Shown piece by piece: positions 1 through 11,806 of a DNA stretch of 64,000 bases. Under the pieces are notes generated by a model. The model was given only the letters and a program-made list of their open reading frames with translations, was not told the origin of the DNA and did no database searches. Source of the DNA: Phallus indusiatus (Eukaryota > Basidiomycota > Agaricomycetes > Phallales > Phallaceae); contig JAQFWX010000147.1 of assembly GCA_027605045.1 (NCBI GenBank), positions 18,902-82,901 of the forward strand, in the 5' to 3' direction. Position 1 is the first letter of the stretch, and each line of letters begins with the position of its first letter. Made by a program: the position numbers and the translations under genes.

Positions 1-782
1 TTACATTTGAAAATGCAACAAAATCATTGACGCAATTTTTCATCGTGATCATCGAGGGATGTGAGAGGACTTCCTCGGGAAGCTCCATATCCAAAGAATA
101 CTCGATAATGTCAAACAGTGGTTTACAACCACTGCTAAGACGTCGATGTTCTATATATTCTTGGAGCTCTGGGACGGCACCACTGGCTCGATATTGGGCT
201 TGCAAGTGAACAGCGATGAGATATTGTTCGACATTCTCCACAATTCGAGCTTGGACAGCAGGGGTAGCACCAGCCGACATTCTCGACCAATAACTATTCA
301 AAGACGTAATGGGCGAGTGATCAGGAACAGCAAACAAGTTTTGCTTACTCTCTAGTCAATTTTGAGCAGTCGGGCTCAATAATTGGTTGCTCCTTTCCTT
401 TGCAGCTCGTGGGTTTGTAATTCTCAGGAAAGGCCATAGCGTTCATGACGATATCCGAGAAAACCTCGGCATCTCGAGTTGCAAGGTCATCCGAAAGGTC
501 GTCAAGGAGGAAAAGTGTAATCATGAAGTCGCACACTAGGCGAAAGTGTTCGTCATCTGCGTGGTTGTAGCAGAAGGCAGCCAATTGGCCAGCCCCAAGT
601 TGTCCAATTGTTTTCCGGAGGAGAGGTGTCATTACTCGGGAATTGTCTTGAACCCATTTCTCCGATGCCGCTGCAGTCGCGTCGCCATGTTTATGGTAGA
701 TGGCGGGATAGGGACAATGAGACCACAAATCAGGGAGTAGGAAGCCGTTTTGCTTGGAGGAAGTTGTGTAAGAAGTGGACAT
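1..782 (-). CDS. sesquiterpene synthase, 3' end beyond window
   Basis: Class I terpene cyclase that would ionise farnesyl diphosphate and cyclise it in the cytosol. Exon 1 runs 782-349 from ATG (MSTSYTT...). It has the N-terminal FLLPDLWSHCPYP block seen in basidiomycete Cop/Omp-type enzymes and the metal-binding aspartate motif LLDDLSDD at about residue 95. A 55-bp intron (348-294, GTAAGC donor) joins in frame to exon 2, which reads DYWSRMSAG... and then EYIERRRLSSGCKPLF, the conserved helix before the second metal motif. The window ends at about CVNDFVAFSN, where the NSE motif should begin. The part seen is undamaged. The product cannot be predicted, and no P450 or other tailoring gene follows on the visible side. 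The start at 782 is chosen over an upstream in-frame ATG at 878 because a TATA box lies between them. Confidence 0.88.
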
Positions 783-865
783 GCTGATTGAGGAAGTGTT
801 AAGGATGTTGAGGATAATAAGATGATTGTGATTTACTGTATGCCAGATGCAGTCAGACGGAGTGG

Positions 866-873
866 CTTTTATA
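866..873 (-). promoter_or_regulatory. TATA box of the terpene synthase gene
   Basis: A TATAAAA element on the minus strand lies about 85 bp before the chosen start codon at 782. It supports that start rather than the in-frame ATG at 878. Confidence 0.5.
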
Positions 874-2762
874 TCCATAACTCCGTCGTTTTCTCCTGTG
901 CATTAGGAGGACAAAATAGGCAAATCATCTCCAATGTGTATTTCATTGTCGACCTCATGGAACTCCTATGATCATAGTTGAGTCCGAGTCATATGGAGCA
1001 GAGGGCCGAATACAATGCAGCCCTATAGGACACGGTGAAAAAAGGGACGGTGTTGAAAATGGTATTCCGAAATTTCCGGTAAGAAAAGAAAATAGTATGC
1101 TGGGACCAGACCTGCATTGAAAGCGCGTTGACTAACACACTGCAAAACGCGGAGCATAACCTAAGGCCGACGGTGTCCATTTTGATACGTTTATGAAATC
1201 AAAAGCCAGAATCAAGCAAGTCAGTCCGGAACAAGGTTTCGACATATAAAGAAAAGTGCCCTTTATAATTATCCGTGACATAGTCGGTTTAGCATGCGTG
1301 AGTATATCCAGGCTACCACGGAAGCGAAGCTGGAGCGTCAAATTGAAAGCAGGAGCGCCGATCGACACAGTTGATGACGCCGGAAGCGGTTTGACCTTCA
1401 AAACGACCAATATTGTCCTTCCAAGGTGGAACGGAAGTCCCTTAACCCGTTGATCATACGTGGCGGGGTTGTTGACAGACCGTGCGAAAGTTGGCCTGGT
1501 ATTTATTTGTTTGTTTTTTATCTTAGGGTTATCCAGCAGTGCCCAAAACATCCGGTATTTGAAACCGACTGGGATCGTTTTCAAGACTTTTTTCGTTTGG
1601 GGTACTTTTCTGGCACCTGAAGATGGTCACTGAGGCCTGAGGTAAACTGAGTGAACGGAAGTGGTAATGAAAGTATAATAAAACAAAAAGCTACCAGTTA
1701 GATAGGGAGCAGATTTCTTCTAAATTGAAAAGCTCGATCTTCTCAACTTTCAGCAAAGGGATTAATTTTGGCATCGAAGGATATGGGTCTGGTGCAAAGC
1801 TGAAGTGAGTCATTCTTGATTATGCAATGTTCTCACGCATCTGCCGGGACCTGCCGCTCCGGGGATCCAATTATTGAACAGCGCATTCTTGGCGCATTCG
1901 TGCCCAATATAAATTCTCATCTCATCTCAAGGTTTTTCTATCAACGATGAAAGCTATGCTTTCCAGCTGTTTCATTGATTCTCGTCCCGGCGTGCCAGTT
2001 GTTCGGAGAATTTACTTCCTTTGAATATTAAGCGACGAGACTCTAACAACCGGCTGAATTCCACGAACTCAACCCTAAGGGTTTATCCGAAAAGCTCAAT
2101 CATATTGACTCATTTTATGATATGCAGTAAACGCTAAAACTTAACAAATACTATCAACCTTGTTATTCACATAAATTTTGCTCCACCTCGAAAGTTCATT
2201 TTGTGAGTCAAAATCAATCAGAACAATAAGCTGGCTTTTCACAAAAAAAACTGCAATCAGTAAAAATTTTCCCCTTTGGATTGTTCGTGAATAATGCTGT
2301 GAACCTTGTATCGATTTAGGTCCTCATGCTCCCACGAGGATGTTCTACTTTCCAACGGTTTGGTCCGTCAAGCTCAAGGCTCTACTCTACTTTCTTTGAT
2401 GATCCACACAGTGCATCGAAATCTATCATGATATTTGCTGTGATGTGTCGTCTTGACATGACATATCAACCGAACTTACTGGTACCGTTCGTTTTCCAGA
2501 CGTTGCTATGGTATTCAACGACTGTTTCTACTTAAGGCAAAATGAGCGTTCAGTTATGAAAATTTCTCAAGCTATTCTATACCGGTAACGCGACAAGACG
2601 GCTATGCATCACATTGAATAATCTGACAGCTGTTTGTCAGTTGATCCACCGGCGAAAAGGCACAGCCGGAAGACGCTTACTACGCGAGTTGAGGTGTTTT
2701 TTTCTCATCTTTTTTTTCGAAAGAAACTTCCACATTCGTTTTACTTCACTTTTGGACCCACC
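874..2762. other. about 1.9 kb without a supported gene
   Basis: This lies between the terpene synthase promoter and the membrane protein. The longest open frame is 1132-1584 on minus (150 codons), with a 65-codon frame opposite at 1256-1453. Neither has a recognisable domain, splice-joined partner or promoter. I cannot exclude a small lineage-specific gene or a decayed one. The rest is AT-rich spacer. Confidence 0.5.
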
Positions 2763-4276
2763 ATGCTTCACTCCTTTTTATTTTTTTGTCTAGTACAACT
2801 TTGCGTGGTCGTTTTAAGCCAGCAAAGCCAGCCGCTCACTTTCGTCAATCCTTCCGCGTACGCCTTAAGCATATCAACCAGCTATAAAGCTCCACTAATC
2901 TGTTATTAGGACTTCTTTAATTCAATGTGGTACGTTTTTTAGACGCTTATAGTGTTCGCTTTGAAGTCAATTTGGCGACTGAATCCAGCTACTATACCGA
3001 TGTCAGTGATCAGTTATATTTTCATGCTCAAAGACCGCACCAGCTAATATTGATTCTGCTCATAGCAAATGGAATGGTGGAGCTTCGCCCTTTTCACTAA
3101 TCATCAGCACAGGTATTTGTGACTCACCCCTTGCAATTACTAACTGGGGGCTCATTGAAACACAGTTGACACTCCCAACTCCACATTTGAACAGGTTAGT
3201 CTAGCTAGCATGTGTCGTTGACTAGTGTTTCTTGATAATACCTGATGCATTGTACGACAGGCTGAAGATACTCTGACGATTGATAGCTCCCCTTCAAATT
3301 GGACAGTCGACCTCCCTGCGGGAACATCCTTGCAAGTTCAATTTCCTAGATACACCTATTTTACTACGTCTCTTACACAATTTTAGCACCATAATTGTGG
3401 AAGATAATAACGGGGTTTCTGTTCAATCTGGAAATCTTACTGTTTTACCCTCTACAAATACCAGGTTGCAATCTTCCTATCTTTCGTGCAGCGCTCTAAC
3501 AATTGGACAGTTGTCTTGATGATTCGTCAGACGACCCTCCACCGGATGCTTCCCCGACGTCTCCCCACCGTGATCCCACAAAATCACAGACTTTGCAAAC
3601 TAATAGTCAAAGTTCTTCACCAATCTCATCCAATAGCGTTTCTAAGGGACAATCGGGTTCTGGTACTCCTCGGTACGCGTGCAAGTTTTATGACACATGA
3701 TTGATTTTCCCCATCGGTTGCTTCCCTCAGAAATTCGCACACAGCAATTATTCGGGGTCAGTCGGAGCGGGCGTGGTTATAATTGTCACAGCTGCAATTT
3801 CCCTTACTATTTATTTCAAAAGAAGACGGTCCCGAACTCATCTAACTGGCCGAGAGAACGTCGTCCGAGCCTTCGGCAATGATACCGCTGGGTTCGATGG
3901 CGATGAGGACCCAGCTTTGGTTGCGGACCCATTCGTATACCAACCTGCTGCAAAATCCGAAGTGAGCCTGAATGAAAGCGAAACTCGACAAGGGACCAAT
4001 AGTTTCTCGATTCGATCGGCGCAGGTTTTTACGAATCGGGCCTCAAAAAAGGGCGAAAGAGATCTTCCAACAATTCATGTTACTCCGCCCAAAGATAACC
4101 CCTCGTCTCACTTACAGGACGATGATATAGAGCGGTTGGCAGCACGTATGGTGGCCATGATGTCTTCAGGGAGAATGTCAGAACAAGCTTGGTCACCGAA
4201 TCACAGGACAGCCAACGACGACGACGACGATCTTCCTGCTCCGCCAATGTATAAGGATGTAACCCGGACCAATTAG
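2763..4276 (+). CDS. single-pass membrane protein, Ser/Thr-rich ectodomain
   Basis: Predicted type I plasma-membrane protein of unknown role. The ATG at 2763 sits in a CACCATG context and starts a signal peptide (MLHSFLFFCLVQLCVVVLS). Several small exons (around 2950-3490) spell a beta-rich ectodomain with segments such as WNGGASPFSLIIST, DTPNSTFEQ and TIIVEDNNGV. A Ser/Pro/Asp-rich linker (SSDDPPPDASP) follows, then one transmembrane helix (VGAGVVIIVTAAISLTIYF) and a basic stop-transfer KRRRSR. The cytosolic tail of about 170 residues ends in an Asp run and LPAPPMYKD. The intron before the helix fits a donor at about 3673 and acceptor at about 3740. The exon joins near 2858-2950 and 3350 are not certain. 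This layout is common in mushroom genomes, but no function is known to me. Confidence 0.7.
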
Positions 4277-4840
4277 TGATTACAGTCACATCAATCATGA
4301 AAAGCGAGACAGACAGGGACGATCACTTTCTGTTATTCTCGCTCTGGGTGGCTTGAGTTGTAATTGTTGTATTTTCCCCAAGTTTTCCTCTCTGAACCGG
4401 TTCAATGCATCTCCGAAGAACTCTGTATTGATTTTAATTAATTTACTTGGTCTGCCATGTAATGGGACGTGTAATATCTCGAGCACGCTGAAATCATTAG
4501 TTTTACATCTAAGAAAATCGGACCCCGAGTTGGCCGGGGAGGTTTAAGAAGATGTTCTTTTCCTTTGACTATGAACTTGCCTCCTACCACGTTGTGAACA
4601 GTGAAAACAGCGAGCTCGCAACAAACTTGAGAGGCGGCACCGGCGTCGGCACATTCCGTTCTCACTGGCTGAGGCTTACATGGGCGCAAATAGTTCCTTA
4701 TGGGCGTCAGCCGAACTTCGCCCGGGGCCGGGATCCCAGAAAGTCATATGCTTTTGCTTCCAAGACGTCTCGTCAAACATTCATTGGTTTCGTGCCCGTT
4801 CCACGACATTGGTAAACTCCACCCTTAGGAGTTGACCACC
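4277..4840 (+). other. intergenic, 564 bp
   Basis: 3' flank of the membrane protein and 5' flank of the F-box gene. Overlapping short open frames on both strands (4295-4815) look like chance. I see no promoter motif that stands out. Confidence 0.5.
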
Positions 4841-7007
4841 ATGCCATCACCTCAGGACAACCTCACAATCACTGTCATTCACGCGGTGCAGAACTTGACC
4901 AGTATACAAAAAGCCGACTTCCTGCTTCGGACGGCACTAGGAATGATTGAGAACGGAAGGTGTGTTTATCAAATCACTTCTGCAGTGTAACGAAGAGGTG
5001 CCATATCGCGTTATCAGATACGGAGAGGAGGTTGAACGATACCTTGAGGTGTTTTTATCCACCCCGGGCATAGGCAAAGAAGATACATCGAAGGCGCTGT
5101 TGGCCCGAGGGAAAGCTCGGCGCATTGCCGCAGATAAACTACTAACACGATCCCACCAAGGTATGGCCTTTGTCTGTCATGAGACTAGCTACTGTATTGA
5201 TGACAAACGCCAGACTTCTTGACTGTGGCCAGATTGGATCCGACCCAGGAGCCTGTTGTAGCTCAGATTCAACGAGACTTTCCAGTAGGCAAAGATCGTT
5301 TTCAATAACGCTTGATCTTATGTTGTAACTTTAGTCGGTCTATTACAACGTTCCTGCGTATCGTCGAGTGCCACCGGAAGTATGGGAGTTGGTAGCATCA
5401 CACATACCCCGATTTCATTTACGAACCTGGCTCAGGATTTCAAGGTTCCACCGGGGCATTGCGCGACGGCTAATATTTCGAACAATAGATGTGTATTTCG
5501 GCGACGACGAAGACATTGACAATGTCAATCGTGGACTAGACATCTTCGACCAAGTGAAAAGAGATCCCTCTTTTGCAAGACTGATTAAAACCCTTCGAAT
5601 ACACTGGAGCTACGAAGACGAACACCTGATGGACTTGATAAAACGTACGAGACTTCGCTGTCATGTTACCGCGTAATACATACAAAACTTACGGCTACCT
5701 TCCCTTTTTGATCAGGTTTATTCCGTGAAGCCTTACCCGCTTTCACTGCCCTTACTGAGTTTGAATGGATCGGATACCCGGAGATGAAGGAAGACATGGT
5801 TAAATCTATTTTGGCATCACACGCCAATCTTCATAGTATGGCTCTCGTGTAAGCCATGTCTATTTTTATTTTTTTTACATCTCAACGTCTCAATACATAC
5901 ATGCAAACCCAAATTAGCGGGTGGCATTTCGATGCGATAGGAGTTTCCAAGTTTCGGAATCTTCGTCGGTTCACATTGCGGGCCGAGGATGACGACGGAG
6001 ACGCCGAAATGGAGGAAGTGAAATACGTTCTAGACAACAACAAAGATACCCTCAACAAACTAACACTTGGCGCCTATCTCATGCGCAAACACTCTTGGGA
6101 TGCCGCTTTTCGATCTAATACGATACAAAACCTTACCCATTTGGACCTTGTCGATACCCGGCTATCACAGTTTGTTTTAACTCGAATCACGCACGCTCAA
6201 AACCTACGGTCACTAACTCTTCACGGAACGTTTGAATCTCCAGCTCCAGCAACGGTGATATTTGCAAGCGACCATGTCATCAACGGGCAACACACTCTGC
6301 TTCCCTACTTGGAGTCTTTCCGGTTTATTATGGTTGGACACGAAGATGAACTAAACCTATTTCAGAGCGTCGTATCATTCTTGCGCAGCAGGCCGCTGAT
6401 TAGGCGTCTTGATCTCGGTGACTGCCCCTGGGACCTCGTCAAGAAGTTGTTACCCAGCTTAACGGAACTAAGAACCCTTCGAGTTCGGATACCCAAATTT
6501 GACGAAACAATTGCGCAAGATCTCGTAGGACTCGTTCCTCCCAGTATGACTGCGATGCACGTGTCAGTTATGCTATCCGATCAACCCATTGTACGTTTGG
6601 CTTGTTCTAACATCTAGATTGCGACGCTCATCGTAGTACTGTTTGTTTAGAACGCCTATGCACCCTACTTTGCGCGATTCTACAATCTTTCTATGTTGCA
6701 CCTAGCATCCATGGCAGTCCGAAGACCTCAGCACCATACGGATCGTGACTCTCACCTGTGCGAAATTTGGTTGGCACAAGTGAAATCTATCCCCGTAATA
6801 TTACCGAGCGTCGATTTCGTAGGATGGCATGGTGAACATTACGTCGTTGTTCGGGATGGTCAGAAAGGCGTTGTTGAATTAAAAGAACTCCCTGCCAGAC
6901 GACGCCTTGATTGTGGTAATGGGGTTGACTTAGGTGGAGAAGATGCCGCGTGGTTGGAAAGAAAAGATATTCCCATCGATTTTGAGCGATCGGGTCTGGA
7001 GAATTAG
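4841..7007 (+). CDS. F-box / leucine-rich-repeat protein
   Basis: Likely substrate adaptor of an SCF ubiquitin ligase. The F-box is in the exon after the acceptor at about 5334: VPPEVWELVASHIPRFHLR followed by a WLRISRFHRGIARR helix. Downstream exons spell irregular LRRs (LTHLDLVDTRLSQFVL, LRSLTLHG, IRRLDLGDCPWDLVKKLL, LTELRTLRVR) up to a stop at 7007. Introns at about 5161-5213, 5318-5334, 5645-5716, 5850-5919 and 6592-6650 join in frame. The 5' end is unsettled: ATG 4841 gives MPSPQDNLTITVIH, but its frame does not reach the next exon (CNEEVPYRVIRYG, from 4986) through a standard intron. A GTGCAG donor at 4886 would work, or the start lies elsewhere. F-box/LRR genes are numerous in these fungi, so the target is unknown. 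Confidence 0.75.
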
Positions 7008-7200
7008 CGGATATTTTATTTTATGGATACATATTTATTCTGCTCTGCTTTTGGTATCGTCCAAATTTCATCTTTGTTTATATTCTTCATGCTTCGCTGT
7101 CATAAAACGACCCATATCGGGTTACATATACTAGTACAAATACAACTTGAATCAACTGAACACAAAAAGCATATTCAAATTCAGTTTTCATTCCTTTCAC

Positions 7201-8918
7201 TCAATCCTCGTTATTCCAAGCGTCATCCCATCCAAGAGCACTTCTGTCCCAATTCCCAGGTTTCTGCCCATGAGCTACCCAACCAAGAGTGTCCAAAAGC
7301 ACCCCGGCGGCTCTGATGAAAATAGTGCCATCAGCTTCACTTATCCCTTTATGAGTCTCTTGTCCATCTGGACCCCACGTTCCAATGAATTCTCCTTTCC
7401 CATAAGTTCCCCATTTCTGTGCGGCGTAAATCAATGTACGCAAAGTTTTGGGTACATGAGGATCTGGAGCGTGAAGTGAAGAATCAACGAGTGCAAGCCA
7501 CGGGTTTCTTGTGTTCGGTCCTAATCCTTCACTGTGGACCTGTGGGTGTCCGGCTGGAGGTTTAGGATCGGCAGTGTAGGACATGAGCAGGGCCGGGTCA
7601 ATTCGAGGTCGACCACGGAGGAAAAGGTATCCACCAAGAACTTGAATAAAATTCCTTATCAAAGCACGTTGATACTCAATGTTCTCGGTAACATGCACCA
7701 CGCTGTGTAACAATAGCGAGCCCGTAACGATATGCATAAGGAAGAAGTCTACCCTAGGTTTCCTGTTAGGTTTGCTAGTTCCGAAAGCGAGGATGATGGC
7801 GACGACGATTATCTCTTCTAAGCATGCCTCGATCGCCTCTTTGGTGTGCCCAGGATTAAACTGACGCACAATGCGTTTCAGCGCCGCGGGACGGACACCT
7901 CCCTCCAGGAACAATTCTCTCCGCTTGGAAAGGAGTGCATCTGGGTCATAAGGAAGGGGAGGAACCAAGTCCTTGTCGTCGTACAACTGACGCAACAACA
8001 ACAGGAGGGATGGTCCACTTTGAGGTTGACGGCCTTTGGATGCGGAAGGTGGTGCGTTATCAACGAAATCTCCCAAGGGAAAAATGGTCTCTGGAACAAA
8101 GTTGTGAACTGCAGCTTGCGCCAATCCAGATGCGAATTGTATTTCACAATTAAATTCTATTCCGTACTGTAAAAAAAATCACTTCTCAGAAAACAAAGAA
8201 AAGGAAAAGAGAAAGAAAAATGGGATAACGTACGCCTGCTTGTATAAGTGGATGCAGGCTAGGACAAAATTTGCTTCAGATATGCGAGCAGTTTGATCAG
8301 CTTCTGAAATACTCACGCTCCCGCGCAAAGACGAATGAGCATGTCGGCATTGTTTCCGTTAGCTTGGGGAGAAAACACATACTCCTCGATGGTTTTCTGA
8401 ATTCCTAAAGATTTTACCTTCTGAGCAAAGAACTCCAAGTAAGCCCAGTACGCCCTGTATGAAATGAATGGTCAAATAGATCTGAGTGGATTGGAACATC
8501 GGCACTAACTTGGCATTTCCTACATGTTCTGTCCAATTCTTATCATTTATGACTCCTGGCCTCAGAATATCTTCAGGGGTTACACCGTTTGTTTTTAAAT
8601 CAATGGGTCTTTGTGATTTAGCCTCGTCGTCGTATATAGCTTGTATGAGTTCGGCAGATGCTCCCAAGTCATAAACAGCAAGAAGACTGTGATATAGCAA
8701 GTAAAAACATAATCGTCAGTTGCGTATAAATTGACTAGTGTGCATATAGCGTACTGATGACTTAAATGATTATGAAGTCCTATGGGAGAGAAGAAGCAAT
8801 GATGAGACTCCTCGTCTAACTTCAACAGTTTCTCCGTGATACCCTTGGATTCGGGTGTTGCTCCAGGAAAATTCAGAAGACCAGTCTTGATCGTGCTTGA
8901 AAGACTAGACACCGACAT
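7201..8918 (-). CDS. questin-oxidase-like protein (DUF4243)
   Basis: Member of the family containing fungal questin oxidase and AflY, Baeyer-Villiger-type oxidases of polyketide routes; most basidiomycete members have no known substrate. Four exons join cleanly. Exon 1 starts at 8918 (MSVSSLSSTIKTG) and carries the family signature FSPIGLHNHLSHH across the first intron, followed by LLAVYDLGASAELIQAIYDD. Next come YWAYLEFFAQKVKSLG and YGIEFNCEIQFASGLAQAAVH. The last exon (about 8130-7201) has PRVDFFLMHIVTGSLLLHS and GGYLFLRGRPRIDP, both conserved, and ends in a Trp-rich tail (DRSALGWDDAWNNED). Length is about 440 residues, usual for the family. No polyketide synthase is nearby, so a role in such a pathway is not supported here. 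Confidence 0.88.
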
Positions 8919-9456
8919 CGTTCGTTGTGAATGAAATGCGACTGTGCGAAACTATCTTGCTTGCTGATAAAGAATCATCCCCGTATTTATAATTCCCAAT
9001 GTCGTCAGATGGCGGAGCAAGGGTCTGTTTCCAAAAAAGGTAAAGGTTACATAAACGTTGTTTCGCTCAACGAATGAAACCTGCGTTAGTAATTCAGTGA
9101 AAATTTGACATGAATAACAGCCAGAAAGTATTTCAAAAGTTACGAAACTTAACCTGGAAAACCAACCCATTGTAGCCAATTGCTTAGGAGATGACACAGA
9201 ATTTGAATATCAGATTATAAACCAGACTAAACATGCTGGCGAAAGAATTACGCAGCGTCGTATCCCAAGAATAGACTTAAAAGCTTCTGTATTACTATAT
9301 TCTTTTCTTTGACCAACACACACCGCTTCATCTTAATCAACAATACAAACTACAACAGAGAAAAAGAGTGGATAAACAAAAGAAATGATAGCAGGGCAGG
9401 GTGAAGCTAACGCGCGCGCGATGCTCTCTATGAACTCTAGAACTCTACGTCCGGAT
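8919..9456 (-). other. intergenic between eEF1B-gamma 3' end and DUF4243 start
   Basis: Both flanking genes run leftwards. The stretch holds the 3' UTR of eEF1B-gamma and the promoter of the DUF4243 gene. Minus-strand open frames here (8952-9197, 9333-9521) show no domain and are probably chance. Confidence 0.5.
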
Positions 9457-11184
9457 TTATTTGAACTAAAAGGTGAAATATAAGCCAAGAAGTCGTAATG
9501 AAAGGTATAATATATTTTCAACTTACAACTTTACCATCCGCCCACTTTTTGCCGTCGAGTTCAAGATCCCATGCCATCGCAGCTTCGAAGAACTCCTTCT
9601 CTTCTTTGTTTGAGAAGGGGTCGATGCGCTTATACTCGTAGCTTTCATAGTCGGGAGCAACTTTAACAGTCGCCTGGATCTCAGGACCACGAGTAACGAA
9701 GACACCAGCGATGGACGAGTTGTTGGCGGTTCCTAGAACTCCAAGGGACCCAAAGAGATACTTCCGTGATTCTTCGAGACGGTCTGCAAACATGGTTAGA
9801 GATAGATAGCAAAAGATCATCAAACGCGCGCAACGTACTGAAGTATCCACCGATCTGGTTGGAAGACATGAAGACTTGCGTAAGCTCTTGGTTATACTTG
9901 AAGTCGACTCGCCAGATGGAGAAGCCCTCTTTGTCGTAGCTGCAAATGGTTGAGCACACACCTCCAAGCTTAAGCAGTACTAGTAACAAACATACTTTTC
10001 ATAGAACCACTCTAGACTTCCACCAGGACCACGGGTGTCGAAGTTAGAGTACTTGCGCTTCCAATCTTCGAGGTTGAAGGAACTCTTAGGTAGCAAATCA
10101 AGGGCGTTCTTAGGCTTGGGTTCTTCTTTGATAATATCGTCCTCTTCCTCGTCCTCCTCTTCTTTTTTGGGCTTGGCCTTCTCAGCTGCTTTAGGCTTTG
10201 GTGCTTCCTTTGGCTTTTCTTCCTTCTTGGGTTTCGCCGGGGCAGTGTAAACCACAGCCTTGTCGATGAGTGCGATTTCACCGAAAATGGGCTTGAGCTT
10301 CGGGTGGTTGATGATGGTGAGGAAGTGACGTGTGATATGAGGATATTTGGCACGGGTTGGGGCATCAAAAGTCAGCTTGAACCCGGGGATGAGGAGAGTG
10401 GCGAGTTGGATGTCAGCGACGGTGATGCGCTCGCCAACAAGGTAGGTGTTTGCTTGAAGGTGGGTGTTGAAGGTATTGTACGCCTTATCCCGGCGTTCAA
10501 TCAATTGGCTTTCAATCTGCAGTGAAGAGATTAGAGAAATGTGGTACAAAAACACGACCTTGGACGTACTGGTTTGTGGTATGGAACTATCCCTCGAATC
10601 ATGTAGTGGATTAGGCCGGATGGGTTACCGAGTTCATTCTCAGCGTATGTGGTCCATTGGTCAACCAAAACAGTCTCCTTGGGTGAGTTACCAAGAAGGC
10701 CCGAGTTCGGTGCGAGCGATGCAACTAAGGAGTAGAAACATCAGTCAAAGGATAGAAACAAAACAGCGAAAATACCAAATGGTAATAAGAGTCAGAAAAT
10801 GTTACACAGGAAAGTTATCGACATAAGAATTAAGACAGGGATAACTTATATTTGCTCATCACTGAATGAAATCAGAACGTCTGACTCACCATAACGAACG
10901 ATGGTCGTTGTCTCGAATATGGTGAGACCATCCGAGGTTTCAAGCGCTGGAATCTTTCCTGACGCGAATTTTGCACGGAATTCAGGTTTCAAGTTGTCTT
11001 CATGGTGCTTGTAGTTTTTGGCGTCATCAATCTTTAACCCTGCCAACGCAGCAACAGCGTGAATCTTTTGACCAGAGAAAATGTTTCAATAACGTGACTA
11101 GCAGAACATATAAGAAGCAAAGTATCTTACTCGTTGTCCATTTATGAAAGTATCAGTAGTGTATAAGGTGCCAATGGAGCCCAT
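9457..11184 (-). CDS. translation elongation factor eEF1B gamma subunit
   Basis: Gamma subunit of the eEF1B guanine-exchange complex, which recycles eEF1A in the cytosol (yeast homologues CAM1 and TEF4). The start at 11184 reads MGSIGTLYTTDTFINGQR. A GST-like N domain follows (KIPALETSDGLTIFETTTI; TYLVGERITVADIQLATLL). Next is the Lys/Glu/Pro-rich linker (KPKKEEEDEEEDD, about 10,100-10,250), and then the conserved C-terminal EF1G domain (FNLEDWKRKYSN, GGSLEWFYEKYDKEGFSIWR, VFMSSNQIGGYF, GVFVTRGPEI). A final intron (donor after DGKV at about 9522) leads to a two-codon exon, FK-stop, ending at 9457. That gives the usual DGKVFK terminus. At least six introns are present. A core housekeeping gene that looks intact. 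Confidence 0.96.
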
Positions 11185-11806
11185 GGTCGGTTTTTTTTTT
11201 GGTGGAAGAGGTGGGAGAAGGGCAAAAAAATTTCTGGGTTCAAACTTTTTCTAGTGACTAAGCATTTATGTAATTTGAGATAAGCGCTCAGAGAATACAG
11301 TCGAACGTGTACGCATATCATAAGCTCTGACTAGAATCGTTGGCCTCATTGCATTTTTTTTTATCTCAGTCAAATCGATAATCTATCTAAGAAACTCGTG
11401 TATCGTACTCTAATTTTTCAATTATATCACACGATTCTTGATCTTTTATCGAAAGATCATCGATAATCGCGGCGCAATGTGGCTTTCGTCACAAGCCAGG
11501 TCTGAGACATATCACTCTTATTTGAGTTAATGATCCATCACAGCTATTTACGGATGCTCGAATTTTGAAGATAATGAAATTAAGCAATTTAAAGGTGAGG
11601 ACAAAGGAGTACCTTTGTGACATTACTACACAACAGCATTACAGTCACACACGTCGGCAACCCCCGATGCCGGCTTTCGGTTCTCTTTTACCGTAAAATT
11701 TCTGCAGCTTTCACACTGCATGATCGTGCTATAAGCAGACAACCCACAACTCTTGAATCTATAACCACTATCTTTTTATTCTTTTTTGAAGCGCAGATCG
11801 AATCAA
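11185..11806. other. divergent promoter region, eEF1B-gamma / thioesterase
   Basis: 622 bp between two start codons pointing apart. It is AT-rich with a T-run just before the eEF1B-gamma ATG. No clear coding potential. Confidence 0.6.

Noticed and set aside
1132..1584. 150-codon minus-strand open frame
   Set aside because: No domain, no splice-linked exon and an opposing open frame of similar quality. Not enough to call a gene.
1..9000. Terpene synthase and questin-oxidase-like gene as one biosynthetic cluster
   Set aside because: They are separated by unrelated membrane and F-box genes, and no P450, transporter or regulator is seen. Clustering is not supported within the window.
9980..10555. 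Plus-strand Ser-rich open frames over eEF1B-gamma (for example 10035-10250)
   Set aside because: Antisense shadows of the Lys/Glu/Pro-rich linker of the real gene.
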